The notes beneath the pieces are model-generated. The model was not told the DNA's origin, did not search any database, and saw nothing but the letters and a program-made list of their open reading frames with translations. 64,000 nucleotides of DNA. Source: Corynebacterium kalinowskii. GTDB taxonomy: Bacteria > Actinomycetota > Actinomycetes > Mycobacteriales > Mycobacteriaceae. The position numbers were made by a program, and so were the translations under genes. Below are positions 11,553 through 20,600 of the stretch, piece after piece (position 1 is the stretch's first letter; the number at the start of each line of letters is the position of its first letter). The DNA lies in NCBI RefSeq assembly GCF_009734385.1, contig NZ_CP046452.1:1984001-2048000 (forward strand), given 5' to 3'.

Positions 11553-11916
11553 CGGAACGTTCGCGCAAGCCGTACAGCAATCCCACTGCGACGACGGCTT
11601 GCCCGGTGACCATGGGGATGGCGCTCAGCTCGAGTTGGATCGGAACAATGCGAAGTAGGAACAGTATTGTGAGCAGGGACTGCAGTCCCATCCCCAGAAT
11701 CTGTCCTGCGACGATGATGCGCGCGCCAGGGCTGTGAGCTTTTTCCCACACAATCGACATGACCGTGGCGACACCAAGCAGGAAAGTCCACAGCCCAGGA
11801 AGGGCGATGAACAGGAACGCCTCCGATCGGACCCCGTCGAGAAACCTCAGCCACCACCACAGTGGCCCGACCTGAAACAGGACGGACCCGCATGCGAGCC
11901 GACGGTAAAGTTCCAC
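11482..11916 (-). CDS. Predicted four-helix membrane protein, unknown function
   Basis: A 144-residue hydrophobic protein starting at GTG 11916, with about four membrane segments (near residues 8-24, 33-55, 66-92 and 97-115) separated by short loops. The last roughly 24 residues overlap the convergent oxidoreductase gene. Hydrophobic patterning and its fit between neighbours argue that it is real, but no family was recognised. A competing minus-strand frame in the same place is Arg/Ser-rich and looks non-coding. Confidence 0.55.
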   Translation of the reverse strand: MELYRRLACGSVLFQVGPLWWWLRFLDGVRSEAFLFIALPGLWTFLLGVATVMSIVWEKAHSPGARIIVAGQILGMGLQSLLTILFLLRIVPIQLELSAIPMVTGQAVVAVGLLYGLRERSVSQTPYRFASRPLNTARQGPSPG

Positions 11917-11978
11917 TCAATCATTCTGTGCCGTCAATGGGATTACCAGAACACATGCGGGAGACATCGTATGTGAAG

Positions 11979-12158
11979 CTAGCAACAGCGGGCACCTGGA
12001 TTAGCATTTTTCTCAGCAAATCGCTGCCGAAAATACTCTCGCTCAGAGGGAGCTTCTCGGTCCGGGTGGTGAGCTCGTAGATGCGCCACATACTTTTCGT
12101 ACTCGCGCTCCCCTACTATTTCACCGAGCCACCACCAGATCGCTTTAATGATGCGCAT
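11979..12158 (-). CDS. YbdD/YjiX family protein
   Basis: A 60-residue protein (MRIIKAIWWWLGEIVGEREYEKYVAHLRAHHPDREAP...) with the hallmarks of YbdD/YjiX: the YEKYVxHxxxxHPD segment, SEREYFRQRF and a terminal Cys-Cys. The longer frame to 12194 is rejected because ATG 12158 matches the family N-terminus. Its start overlaps the cstA stop by 14 bp, so translation is probably coupled. Members usually sit beside CstA/BtsT pyruvate transporters and are thought to assist them. Confidence 0.88.
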   Translation of the reverse strand: MRIIKAIWWWLGEIVGEREYEKYVAHLRAHHPDREAPSEREYFRQRFAEKNANPGARCC

Positions 12159-14409
12159 GGACAACCGGCCCTCGCTCTTCCCACAGCGCCTCAACCTGCT
12201 TCTCGACGTCCGTCGCAGCCATACCCGTCGGCGCGAAGTATGCAGATGGGTGGTCTGGCTCTTCAGTGGTCGGGGTGGCCTCTCCTCGGCGCTGAGCTGC
12301 GATGGTCTTGGCGCAAACTCTCAGCGCTGCCAGGACAACGATGAGGGTCAGCACCGCGAACAGGACGGATAAGCAGCCCTGGATCATCGAGTTGCGAATG
12401 ACGGCGTCCATCGCTTCAGGTGTCTTGGCGCTGCCGAACTGCGTGAGGCCTTGGGCCTTGGCATCGGCGAAGCGGTTGTGCTGGGCGAAGTAGCCGATCT
12501 TCGGGTCGGAAGAGAAGATTTTCTGCCAGGAAGCAGACATCGTGACGATGAGGTCCCACGCGAGTGGCAAACCTGGGATCCAGGCCCACTTCAGGTAGCC
12601 CTTCTTCACTACGATGACCAGCACCAAGCTCAGGGCGATAGCAGCGAGCAGCTGGTTGGCAATGCCGAAGAGCGGGAACAGCACGTTGATGCCACCAAGT
12701 GGATCAGTGACACCCATGATGAGGATGGCGCCCCACAGTCCGCACACGAAGATCGTGGAAATCCAGTGTCCCAGCGTCCACTCCGGATCACGGAACTTCT
12801 TTAGCCCTGGGACATTGGCGAGAGTGTCGGTCATCATGAAGCGAGCGACTCGGGTGCCAGCATCGACGGTAGTGAGGATGAACAGCGCCTCAAACATGAT
12901 GGCGAAGTGGTACCAGAATGCTTGCATCTCTGGGTGTCCGAAGATGCTGGTCAGGATCTGGGACATACCAAAGGCGAGGGTCGGCGCGCCGCCGGTGCGG
13001 GAGATGATGGAGTGCTCGCCTACCGATTGCGCTGCCGTGGTGAGCTGCTCGGCAGTGATGCCAGCGCCCGGCAAGTTGAGCGTGCCGACGAACTGGGCGG
13101 CGGTTACTGGATCCGCACCGGTCAGCGCGACCGGCGCGTTCATGGCGAAGTACAAGTGCCGATCCAGCACCACTGCAGTAATAAGGGCCATGATGGCAAC
13201 GAAAGACTCCATGAGCATGCCGCCATAGCCGATCATGCGCATCTGGGTCTCCTTTTCCACCAGCTTCGGAGTCGTGCCGGAAGAGATCAATGCGTGGAAA
13301 CCAGACAGTGCACCGCAGGCGATGGTGATAAAGAGGAATGGGAACAAACTGCCCGAGAAGACCGGGCCCTGACCATTTCGGGCAAATTCGGTAATCGCTG
13401 GCATGTGGACCTCGGGGCGGTCGATGAGGATGCCGATGGCCAGCATGGCGATGACGCCGATCTTCATGAAGGTGGACAGGTAATCACGCGGAGCCAGCAA
13501 GAGCCAGACCGGCAGGATCGCAGCGACGATGCCGTAGATGATCAGCGCCCACGCCAGGGTCATCTTGGAAAGCGTGAACCATTCCACGCCCCAGGTGGTG
13601 TCGGCGACCCAGCCACCAGCGACGATGGATAGCAACAGTAAAAGGACACCAATGACCGATACTTCCATCACGCGTCCCGGACGCAAGAAGCGCAAGTAAA
13701 TGCCCATGAACAGCGCAATCGGAATTGTCATCGCGATGGAGAACACACCCCAAGGGGACTCGGCGAGAGCGTTGACCACTACGAGCGCGAGGACGGCGAT
13801 GATGATAATCATGATGGTGATCACGGCAATGATTCCGGCGAAACCACCGACGCGGCCGACCTCGTCCTTCACCATTTGCCCCAACGAACGACCACCACGA
13901 CGGGTAGACACCCACAGCACGAGGTAGTCCTGGACAGCGCCCGCCAAGATCACGCCGATAACAATCCACAGCGTTCCCGGTAGGTAGCCCATTTGCGCAG
14001 CCATGACTGGGCCGACCAGAGGGCCGGCGCCTGCGATGGCCGCGAAATGGTGCCCAAAGAGGACGCGACGGTCGGTAGGCATGAAGTCTTTGCCGTCGTT
14101 AAGCTGCTCTGCGGGGGTCGCCCTGGTGTCATCTGGCCGCACGATGGTGCGCTCCACAAATCGCGAGTAGAAGGTTAACGCAATGATGTAAGAACCGATG
14201 GCGGCAAAAACTAGCCAAACAGCATTTACTGTTTCGCCGCGGTGGAATGCCAGCACGCCCCAGCCGGCTGCGGCTAGCACTGCGACGATGGCTAGGAAGA
14301 TCTTCTTTTTCGCCGTCATCGGGCGGCGATCATCCACTCCAACGGGCAGGTCGGTTGCTGTGGAATGCAGGAGGTCAACACCTGCCGGTACCTGCAGCGA
14401 TGTACTCAT
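12145..14409 (-). CDS. cstA: Carbon starvation protein CstA, pyruvate/peptide transporter
   Basis: A 754-residue CstA-family transporter with about 18 membrane helices. Diagnostic segments are RRVLFGHHFAAIAGAGPLVGPVMAAQMGYLPGT near the N-terminus, ACGALSGFHALISSGTTPK in the middle and VTDPLGGINVLFPLFGIANQLLAAIAL near the C-terminus. In E. coli and C. glutamicum such proteins import pyruvate. GAAAGG six bases before ATG 14409 supports the start. It forms a two-gene operon with the overlapping ybdD. A GlxR/CRP-type sequence lies 35-50 bp upstream, fitting control by carbon supply. Confidence 0.95.
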   Translation of the reverse strand: MSTSLQVPAGVDLLHSTATDLPVGVDDRRPMTAKKKIFLAIVAVLAAAGWGVLAFHRGETVNAVWLVFAAIGSYIIALTFYSRFVERTIVRPDDTRATPAEQLNDGKDFMPTDRRVLFGHHFAAIAGAGPLVGPVMAAQMGYLPGTLWIVIGVILAGAVQDYLVLWVSTRRGGRSLGQMVKDEVGRVGGFAGIIAVITIMIIIIAVLALVVVNALAESPWGVFSIAMTIPIALFMGIYLRFLRPGRVMEVSVIGVLLLLLSIVAGGWVADTTWGVEWFTLSKMTLAWALIIYGIVAAILPVWLLLAPRDYLSTFMKIGVIAMLAIGILIDRPEVHMPAITEFARNGQGPVFSGSLFPFLFITIACGALSGFHALISSGTTPKLVEKETQMRMIGYGGMLMESFVAIMALITAVVLDRHLYFAMNAPVALTGADPVTAAQFVGTLNLPGAGITAEQLTTAAQSVGEHSIISRTGGAPTLAFGMSQILTSIFGHPEMQAFWYHFAIMFEALFILTTVDAGTRVARFMMTDTLANVPGLKKFRDPEWTLGHWISTIFVCGLWGAILIMGVTDPLGGINVLFPLFGIANQLLAAIALSLVLVIVVKKGYLKWAWIPGLPLAWDLIVTMSASWQKIFSSDPKIGYFAQHNRFADAKAQGLTQFGSAKTPEAMDAVIRNSMIQGCLSVLFAVLTLIVVLAALRVCAKTIAAQRRGEATPTTEEPDHPSAYFAPTGMAATDVEKQVEALWEERGPVVHAHH

Positions 14410-14443
14410 GTGTGGCCTTTCGTTAGGCTTTGCGGGTCAGCCT

Positions 14444-14459
14444 GGTGACGTGAATCACA
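14444..14459. promoter_or_regulatory. Candidate GlxR (CRP-family) binding site upstream of cstA
   Basis: GGTGA-CGTGAA-TCACA matches the corynebacterial GlxR consensus TGTGA-N6-TCACA at nine of ten defined positions. It lies 35 bp upstream of the cstA start codon. GlxR controls many carbon-uptake genes in C. glutamicum; binding here is inferred from sequence only. Confidence 0.5.
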
Positions 14460-14592
14460 AATCAGTCTTCAGTAATAAGCTAACAGCTTTTCGATCTGCA
14501 CCACAATCCTTTACAACTATCACTTGGGTCACATTATTGCCATGGAAAACATACCAAGAGGTCTATCTTTCCCCCTATCGCTACCCCAAAAA

Positions 14593-14633
14593 TAGACAAA
14601 GCGGTTTACATAGACTGAGCTGTCCGCTATGTT
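14593..14633 (+). promoter_or_regulatory. metYX promoter with McbR-type operator
   Basis: TAGAC-AAAGCG-GTTTA (14593-14608) matches the McbR operator consensus TAGAC-N6-GTCTA at nine of ten positions. It overlaps the -35 element TTTACA (14605-14610) of a promoter whose -10 TATGTT (14628-14633) is 17 bp away. Binding of the sulfur regulator McbR here would block RNA polymerase. A weaker half-matching copy (CATAC-N6-GTCTA) lies at 14550-14565. Confidence 0.72.
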
Positions 14634-14665
14634 GGTGTGAAACCACATCAAAAAAGGACGAGATA

Positions 14666-15979
14666 ATGACCAAGTACGACAATTCAGACACCTCCCAGTG
14701 GGGCTTTTCTACCCGCGCTATCCACGCAGCTCAACCGGTGGATTCCGACACTGGTGCCCGCAACCTGCCGATCTACCTCACCTCTTCTTTTCTCTTCGAT
14801 TCCGCCGAGCACGCCTCTAAGCGATTCGACCTCTCCGACGCGGGCCCGGTGTACTCCCGCCTGACCAACCCGACCGTCGCCGCCGTCGAAAGCCGTTTGG
14901 CCGACCTCGAAGGCGGTGTCCACGGCGTGCTTTTCGCATCCGGAATGGCTGCAGAAACCGCTGCGATCTTGAACATTGCAGAGGTAGGGAGCCACATCGT
15001 GAGCTCACCTCGCATTTACGGTGGCACGGAGACCCTGTTCCAAGTCACTCTCAAGCGTCTCGGCATTGAAACAAGTTTTGTGGAGGACCCTGACGATCCA
15101 GAGTCTTGGCAGGCAGCGGTCCAGGACAATACGGTCTGCTTCTTCGGCGAGACTTTCGGCAATCCGATCGCTGATGTCCTCGACATCCCGGCTGTTGCTG
15201 AGGTCGCCCACCGTAACAGTGTGCCCTTGATCGTGGACAACACCCTGGCCACCGCGGCTTCCGTCCGCCCCATCGAGCTTGGCGCAGATATTGTCGTAGC
15301 TTCGCTCACCAAGTTCTACACGGGTAACGGCTCTGGATTGGGCGGCGTGCTTATCGACGGCGGAAACTTCGACTGGACCGTTGAACGAGACGGAAAGCCC
15401 GTCTTCCCCGGCTTCGTCACCCCAGATCCCGCTTACCACGGCCTGCGCTATGCCGATCTCGGTGCCCCTGCATTCGGTCTGAAGGCCCGCGTTGGTGTTT
15501 TGCGCGATACCGGTGCTGCCCCATCCGCCCTCAATGCGTGGATCACTGCGCAGGGCCTGGACACTCTTAGCCTGCGGGTCGATCGCCACAATGAGAACGC
15601 CCAGAAGGTAGCCGAATTTCTTGCCGCTAACGACAAGGTCGCTTCCGTTAACTACGCTGGCCTGCCAGATTCTCCGTGGTACTCCGTTAAGGAGAAGTTG
15701 GGCTTGAAGCACGCCGGATCGGTACTGTCGTTCGATGTCAAGGGTGGACGCGAGGAGGCATGGCGCTTCATCGACGCGCTGAAGCTGCACTCTAACCTGG
15801 CCAACGTCGGCGACGTTCGCTCCCTGGTGGTTCACCCTGCATCCACCACTCACTCCCAGTCCGACGAAGCCGGCTTGAAGCGCGCTGGTATCACCCAAGC
15901 CACCATCCGCTTGTCGGTCGGTATCGAGGACGCTGCGGACATCATCGCAGACCTGGCACGAGGACTCGAGGCCGTCTAA
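14666..15979 (+). CDS. metY: O-acetylhomoserine sulfhydrylase (aminocarboxypropyltransferase)
   Basis: PLP enzyme that joins O-acetylhomoserine with sulfide to give homocysteine in methionine synthesis. The 437-residue product starts at ATG 14666 (MTKYDNSDTSQWGFSTRAIHAAQ) with AAAGGACG upstream; the frame is open further 5' but only as a shadow of cstA. Motifs include TSSFLFDS, YSRLTNPTVAAVESRLADLEGG, FASGMAAETAAI and VVASLTKFYTGNGSGLGG, where the Lys in SLTK binds PLP. The stop overlaps the metX start (TAATG), so the pair is translationally coupled. Confidence 0.97.
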   Translation: MTKYDNSDTSQWGFSTRAIHAAQPVDSDTGARNLPIYLTSSFLFDSAEHASKRFDLSDAGPVYSRLTNPTVAAVESRLADLEGGVHGVLFASGMAAETAAILNIAEVGSHIVSSPRIYGGTETLFQVTLKRLGIETSFVEDPDDPESWQAAVQDNTVCFFGETFGNPIADVLDIPAVAEVAHRNSVPLIVDNTLATAASVRPIELGADIVVASLTKFYTGNGSGLGGVLIDGGNFDWTVERDGKPVFPGFVTPDPAYHGLRYADLGAPAFGLKARVGVLRDTGAAPSALNAWITAQGLDTLSLRVDRHNENAQKVAEFLAANDKVASVNYAGLPDSPWYSVKEKLGLKHAGSVLSFDVKGGREEAWRFIDALKLHSNLANVGDVRSLVVHPASTTHSQSDEAGLKRAGITQATIRLSVGIEDAADIIADLARGLEAV

Positions 15980-17040
15980 TGTCCACGGTCAGCATCGGAG
16001 ATTTCACCACGGAAGCGGGCGCGATCATCCGCGACGTCCACATCGCCTACCAGACCTGGGGCGAACGCAAGGAGGACAACGTCATCTTGATCGAGCACGC
16101 TCTCACCGGTGACTCGGATGCTGTCTCCTGGTGGGCAGGGCTCATCGGCCCTGGTCTCGCAATCGATACCGACACATTCCACGTGGTCTGCACGAACGTC
16201 CTGGGCGGTTGTAAGGGCAGCACCGGACCGGCTTCGGAACACCCCGATGGCGGCCGCTGGGGCTCCCGCTTTCCGGCTATTTCGATTCGAGACCAGGTGG
16301 CTGCAGAACACACGGCTCTCAATAAACTGGGCTATCAACACTTCGCCGCTGTCATCGGCGGTTCGATGGGAGGTGCTCGTGCTCTCGAGTGGTGCGCGAT
16401 GTACCCAGAGGCCGTGCGCTCTGCACTAATTTTGGCCGTTTCTGCTCGAGCTAGCGCCTGGCAGATCGGCATCCAGATGCAGCAGATTAACTCAATCGAG
16501 CAGGACCCAGCCTGGCAAGGCGGGGATTACTACGACACTGGATCCGCTCCGCTCCAGGGCATGGGCGTGGCGAGAAAGCTTGCGCATCTGACTTACCGTG
16601 GCGAACTGGAGGTCGACGAGCGATTTGGGGCGGATGCCCAAGACGGCGAGAACCCTCGCGGCGCATTCCGCGCTGCCGACCAGCGCTTCGCAGTAGAAAG
16701 CTACCTCGACCACCAAGCGAAGAAGCTAGCAGAGCGCTTCGATCCGGGTTCCTACGTCATCCTCACCGAAGCGCTCAACCGCCACGACATTGGCCGAGGC
16801 CGCGGCGGCTTAAACAAGGCACTCGCGAACATCACCGTGCCGGTCTTCGTGGTGGGCGTGGATACTGACATCTTGTACCCGTATCACCAGCAAGAACACC
16901 TTTCGCGCAACCTGGGCAATCTGCTGGGCATGGGCAAGATTGTGTCTCCTGTTGGACACGATGCCTTCCTCACGGAAACCCGGCAACTAGACCAACTGAC
17001 CAGGCGGTTCTTCCGGCTTGCTGGCTCGCTAGCTTCCTAG
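15979..17040 (+). CDS. metX: Homoserine O-acetyltransferase
   Basis: Transfers acetyl from acetyl-CoA to homoserine, supplying the substrate of MetY. The 353-residue alpha/beta hydrolase-fold protein shows NVILIEHALTGDSDA, NVLGGCKGSTGP, the nucleophile elbow GGSMGGARALEW (catalytic Ser), VDTDILYPYHQQ (Asp) and VGHDAFL (His). The ATG overlaps the metY stop by one base, and both are presumably under the McbR-type operator upstream of metY. The 3' end overlaps the convergent DUF3017 gene by 12 bp. Confidence 0.96.
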   Translation: MSTVSIGDFTTEAGAIIRDVHIAYQTWGERKEDNVILIEHALTGDSDAVSWWAGLIGPGLAIDTDTFHVVCTNVLGGCKGSTGPASEHPDGGRWGSRFPAISIRDQVAAEHTALNKLGYQHFAAVIGGSMGGARALEWCAMYPEAVRSALILAVSARASAWQIGIQMQQINSIEQDPAWQGGDYYDTGSAPLQGMGVARKLAHLTYRGELEVDERFGADAQDGENPRGAFRAADQRFAVESYLDHQAKKLAERFDPGSYVILTEALNRHDIGRGRGGLNKALANITVPVFVVGVDTDILYPYHQQEHLSRNLGNLLGMGKIVSPVGHDAFLTETRQLDQLTRRFFRLAGSLAS

Positions 17041-17364
17041 CGCATCCACAGAAACAGCCAGGAAGATCATGATTGCGCCGAGGGTGGCCGAGTAGCCGGC
17101 GTCGAAACGCCGAGAGCGCACAGCCAGCACCCCGAGCACTCCCGAATCGCAGTAGACGCGGAGCACGGCCAGCCACATCATGGCAATACCAAATGCAAAG
17201 GTGGAGCGGCGCCAGTGCTCGGTGAGCGATAAGACCACCGAAACAACGATAACCACAACAAAGACCAGCAAACCCAATCGCTGGAGTCGAACAGGGACGC
17301 GGGAGGCTGGTAAGTCCACATCATGCGGGTTTACCAGTGGATCCGGTCGACGAGATTGTGCCAC
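17029..17364 (-). CDS. DUF3017 family membrane protein
   Basis: A 111-residue actinobacterial membrane protein. A hydrophilic N-terminus (NPHDVDLPASRVP) is followed by three membrane helices (about residues 30-47, 54-72 and 90-108), the pattern of DUF3017. It starts at GTG 17364, one base after the folD stop, so it is co-transcribed with folD. This pairing is commonly seen in corynebacteria. Function unknown. Confidence 0.8.
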   Translation of the reverse strand: MAQSRRPDPLVNPHDVDLPASRVPVRLQRLGLLVFVVVIVVSVVLSLTEHWRRSTFAFGIAMMWLAVLRVYCDSGVLGVLAVRSRRFDAGYSATLGAIMIFLAVSVDALGS

Positions 17365-17365
17365 G

Positions 17366-18217
17366 CTACTGAGCAGTCAGCTCGGCACGCTCGACGACGT
17401 TCCGCACCAGGAATGCTCGTGTCAGCGGACCAACGCCACCAGGATTAGGGGAAACCCAGCCGGCCACTTCCCAGACGTCAGGGTGGACGTCGCCAAGCAG
17501 CTTGCCGTCCTTGCGGGAGACGCCGACGTCGAGGATAGCTGCGCCTGGCTTGACCATATCTGCGGTGAGCATATGCGGCTGACCTGCAGCTGCGACGATG
17601 ACATCCGCCTCGCGGGTCTCGGCGACAAGATCCTTAGTACCGGTGTGGCACAACGTGACCGTGGCATTTTCGCTGCGGCGAGTCAGCATCAGACCGATCG
17701 GGCGGCCGACAGTCACGCCGCGACCAATAACGACAACCTTCGCGCCATTGAGCTCTACACCGAAGCGGCGTAGCAAGGAGATCGCACCGTTTGGGGTGCA
17801 CGGCAGTGGGGCTGGCTCGTTGAGCACGAGCTTGCCCAGGTTGACTGGGTGTAGGCCGTCTGCGTCCTTGGCCGGATCGATAGCCTCGAGCACGGCGTTT
17901 TCGTCTAGGTGCTTGGGCAAAGGCAGCTGCACAATGTATCCGGTGCATTCAGGATCGTTGTTGAGCTCCTCGATGACCTTAAGCAGCTCTTCCTGGGTGA
18001 CGTCAGCTGGCAGATCCTTGCGGATGGACTTCACACCAATCTGCTCGCAGTCGCGGTGCTTCATCTTCACGTAGGAATGGGAAGCGGGGTCGTCGCCAAC
18101 CAAGACGGTGGCCAGGCCCGGGGTAATTCCCTTGTCCTTCAGCTTTGCCACGCGCTCCGCCAGATCTGCGAAGATCTCGTCACGGTACAGGTTTCCATCA
18201 AGCTTGGATGCAGTCAT
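17366..18217 (-). CDS. folD: Bifunctional methylenetetrahydrofolate dehydrogenase/cyclohydrolase
   Basis: Interconverts 5,10-methylene-THF and 10-formyl-THF for one-carbon metabolism. The 283-residue product contains [22 protein letters not shown] (catalytic Lys and the YxxxK motif), [25 protein letters not shown] and [20 protein letters not shown] for NADP binding. The frame is open to 18262, but ATG 18217 ([16 protein letters not shown]) matches C. glutamicum FolD exactly in position. Confidence 0.97.
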   Translation of the reverse strand: MTASKLDGNLYRDEIFADLAERVAKLKDKGITPGLATVLVGDDPASHSYVKMKHRDCEQIGVKSIRKDLPADVTQEELLKVIEELNNDPECTGYIVQLPLPKHLDENAVLEAIDPAKDADGLHPVNLGKLVLNEPAPLPCTPNGAISLLRRFGVELNGAKVVVIGRGVTVGRPIGLMLTRRSENATVTLCHTGTKDLVAETREADVIVAAAGQPHMLTADMVKPGAAILDVGVSRKDGKLLGDVHPDVWEVAGWVSPNPGGVGPLTRAFLVRNVVERAELTAQ

Positions 18218-18279
18218 GGGCTCCATTATTCCATGGCCACTGCTTTTCGCCGCCCTCCCCACAAGTATTCTTGGTGTTC

Positions 18280-18762
18280 ATGCACGTCCACTCCCCTTAT
18301 GCGCACATCATCTTCGAGCATCCCGTCATTCCGCCCAACACGGGCAACGCCATTCGTATGTGCGCCGGAACGGGAGCCCGCCTCCACCTCGCCGGGCCCC
18401 TCGGCTTTGATCTTGAGGAAAAGAACTTGCGCCGCGCGGGTCTGGACTACCACGATTTGGCTGATGTTCACGTGCACGCCAGCCTTGACGACGCCTTCGC
18501 TGCCCTACCCGGCGCGCGAGTCTTCGCGTTCACTGCGCACTGCGAGAACAACTTCGCGGACGTCAACTACCAACCTGGTGACGTGTTGTTGTTCGGCACT
18601 GAGCCCACCGGACTGACGGAATACGCCCTCAATCATCCGCGGATCACTCAACAGGTTCGCATTCCGATGCTGCCGGGACGCCGATCGATGAACCTTTCCA
18701 ATGCGGCGGCGGTTGCCGCCTACGAAGCCTGGCGCCAGCAAGGTTTCATCGGTGGGTGCTAG
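18280..18762 (+). CDS. trmL: tRNA (cytidine(34)-2'-O)-methyltransferase
   Basis: SPOUT-class enzyme that 2'-O-methylates the wobble base of certain leucine tRNAs. The 160-residue protein has IIFEHPVIPPNTGNAIRMCAGTGARLHLAGPLGF at the N-terminus, LLFGTEPTGL, and the trefoil-knot motif RIPMLPGRRSMNLSNAAAVAAYEAWRQ near the end, as in TrmL (E. coli 157 residues). ATG 18280 fits this length; no ribosome-binding site precedes it, so a leaderless message is possible. It is divergent from folD. Its last 17 bp overlap the convergent PH-domain gene. Confidence 0.9.
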   Translation: MHVHSPYAHIIFEHPVIPPNTGNAIRMCAGTGARLHLAGPLGFDLEEKNLRRAGLDYHDLADVHVHASLDDAFAALPGARVFAFTAHCENNFADVNYQPGDVLLFGTEPTGLTEYALNHPRITQQVRIPMLPGRRSMNLSNAAAVAAYEAWRQQGFIGGC

Positions 18763-20086
18763 TTAGCTCAGTCATTGGCGGGAGTTGGCGACCTCGCAAC
18801 GTCGCGAGCAGTGCCTCCGCATCCTCGAGTACGAGCTGCTTCCCGCTCATTAACACTGGACCGGGGACGAGGTCGAATCGGACGTCGGCAAGCCCGAGCC
18901 ATTGCGCGATCGGCCCCCGATGCAGGGTGAGCTCCTGAATGTGCGATGGATCGATCACGCTCATGCGGTGGCTGAACCGCCCCGAGTGGACGACCACGGC
19001 GCGCTCGTCCAACAAGGTCACTGACTGCTGGCTTTGGTCGATGGGCGAAACCCACCTCGCGGAGCGTGGGCTGCGGAACTGTGGTGCCGTGGCCCGCTCA
19101 GGCTGCACTCGCGAAGCTACGTCATCCGAGGTCAGCGGGCTGAGCACGCACAACATTGCTATGGCTTGATCGCGACTGCCCACGGGCAGCAAGCTCGTTG
19201 TGCCAGCTTGCTTATCGTTTGCTCCATACCCGGCGGTAGATACTGTAATTTTCCACCACTTGAACGGTCGCCACAGCAGTGGTTGGGAAATTTTGACGGC
19301 GTGGATGCGACGCAGCGGAATGGTTTGCTTGCGCTTATCGGCAAGGCCATAGGAGACGTTGAGGTTATCGTCATCGAGTGTGGCCGTGAATTGCCAGCTC
19401 TTGTCTACAATCCCCCACACCCACGGGAGCAAGCCAGCGAAGACTGGAATGACGGCGCCGAACCCTCCGGGAACAGCGAAGACGAACGCGATCGAGACCA
19501 GCACGATCAAGCTCGCGGGGTGAATCAGCGCCGCTGCCAGGCTGCGTTCAATAGGAATCGGTGGAATGAGCTCTCCCTCCGCCGTCCGCTCCGGCTCTGT
19601 AACTTCCCCGCGTACCCGCGCGACCACTTCAGCCCGCACTGCGTCGGCCTCGGGCTTGGACAGGTACAGGATTTCTAGGGTTGATCCGGCGCCGCCTGCA
19701 GTTTCGATGCGTACTTTGGCCACCCGGAAAATGCGTGCGATTACCGGCTCCACCACGTCCACGGATTGAATTCGCTCGTAGCGCGCGGAGCGCAGGTTGG
19801 TGGAGATCACGCCGTGTTTGATTTCGACTTCTTCTTCGCCCAGTTTGAAGCCCATTGCGCGCCACCAAATCCCGGATACGATCCAGATCAATGCGCACGC
19901 CACCACAAAGGCGCCAACTGCGGCAGCGAACCACCACCATTGGACGTCCCCGCCGCGCACGAAATCGGCAATTCCCTTCAGTCCCGAGGAGTTGATATTC
20001 GCGATGAGCACCGCAAACAGCGCTAGGATCGCCGTCCAAAACTTCAGCAGCGGCGTCGCGCGATGAACGTGCCGATACTCGTTCAC
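18746..20086 (-). CDS. PH-domain (bPH2, YdbT-like) membrane protein
   Basis: A 446-residue protein of the YdbT type: two N-terminal membrane helices (about residues 15-65), a bacterial PH domain (VEIKHGVISTNLRSARYERIQSVDVVEP), another helix pair (about 170-215), then two further PH repeats (LNVSYGLADKRKQTIPLRRIHAVKISQP; VVVHSGRFSHRMSVIDPSHIQELTLHRGP). GTG 20086 overlaps the stop of the upstream partner gene (GTGA), so the long frame to 20479 is rejected. The pair resembles B. subtilis YdbS-YdbT, implicated in resistance to membrane-active compounds; the role here is not known. Confidence 0.85.
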   Translation of the reverse strand: MNEYRHVHRATPLLKFWTAILALFAVLIANINSSGLKGIADFVRGGDVQWWWFAAAVGAFVVACALIWIVSGIWWRAMGFKLGEEEVEIKHGVISTNLRSARYERIQSVDVVEPVIARIFRVAKVRIETAGGAGSTLEILYLSKPEADAVRAEVVARVRGEVTEPERTAEGELIPPIPIERSLAAALIHPASLIVLVSIAFVFAVPGGFGAVIPVFAGLLPWVWGIVDKSWQFTATLDDDNLNVSYGLADKRKQTIPLRRIHAVKISQPLLWRPFKWWKITVSTAGYGANDKQAGTTSLLPVGSRDQAIAMLCVLSPLTSDDVASRVQPERATAPQFRSPRSARWVSPIDQSQQSVTLLDERAVVVHSGRFSHRMSVIDPSHIQELTLHRGPIAQWLGLADVRFDLVPGPVLMSGKQLVLEDAEALLATLRGRQLPPMTELTSTHR

Positions 20087-20532
20087 AGCCCGCTCATCTT
20101 CTCCCGCGCGCGCTCGGCCAGGCGGGTGCGCAGGGCGTCGGCGTCGTCGGCAAGCAGCCCGCGCACGGTCGAATCGCTTGTCGACGACGCAGTATGCAGC
20201 TCCACATGCTTGAGCCCAAAGGCTCGCTCGACAGGCCCTGCTTTCACATCCACGAACTGGATGCGGCCATACGGCACCACGATGAAGGAATGCCATAGCT
20301 TGCCTTTGGTCAGCAGGAGCTCGTTTTCGGTTTCGAGCCAGCCGAGCCTCTTCACTTGCGCAGGGATCAGCCATAGCTCCCACAACAGGAGGAGCCCGAA
20401 TACCGCGGCGCCGATGAAAAACCACGTGTTGATGAGGAGGCCACAGACAATAAAGGCGATAATCCCGATCACCGTCCACGGCAGTACGACGAGGTATCTA
20501 ACGGTGGTGAGCTTTGGTGATGCGGAATTCAT
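20083..20532 (-). CDS. PH-domain (bPH2, YdbS-like) membrane protein
   Basis: A 149-residue protein with two membrane helices (about residues 12-55) followed by one bacterial PH domain (ENELLLTKGKLWHSFIVVPYGRIQFVDVKAGPVERAFGLKHVELHTAS) and a helical tail. It is the first gene of a two-gene unit, overlapping the larger YdbT-like gene by 4 bp. The typical R-I/V-Q-x-V-D motif is present. Confidence 0.87.
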   Translation of the reverse strand: MNSASPKLTTVRYLVVLPWTVIGIIAFIVCGLLINTWFFIGAAVFGLLLLWELWLIPAQVKRLGWLETENELLLTKGKLWHSFIVVPYGRIQFVDVKAGPVERAFGLKHVELHTASSTSDSTVRGLLADDADALRTRLAERAREKMSGL

Positions 20533-20550
20533 GCCTTTATCCTACGGAAC

Positions 20551-20587
20551 AAAAACAGCCAGTCCCCATCAACGAGGAGTGGCTGTT
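20551..20587 (-). terminator. Rho-independent terminator of the dicarboxylate carrier gene
   Basis: Arms AACAGCCA (20554-20561) and TGGCTGTT (20580-20587). Read on the minus strand the stem is followed by a run of T. It lies just after the stop of the Dcu gene at 20601. Confidence 0.75.
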
Positions 20588-20600
20588 GTTCTATTCGCAC

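Noticed and set aside
14410-14665. SAM-type riboswitch before metY
   Set aside because: The predicted leader from the promoter at 14633 is only about 25 bases, too short for a riboswitch; control by an McbR operator explains the region.
18763-20479. Full 577-residue frame for the YdbT-like protein
   Set aside because: The N-terminal 131 residues overlap the YdbS-like gene in another frame; GTG 20086 with GTGA overlap gives the correct protein.
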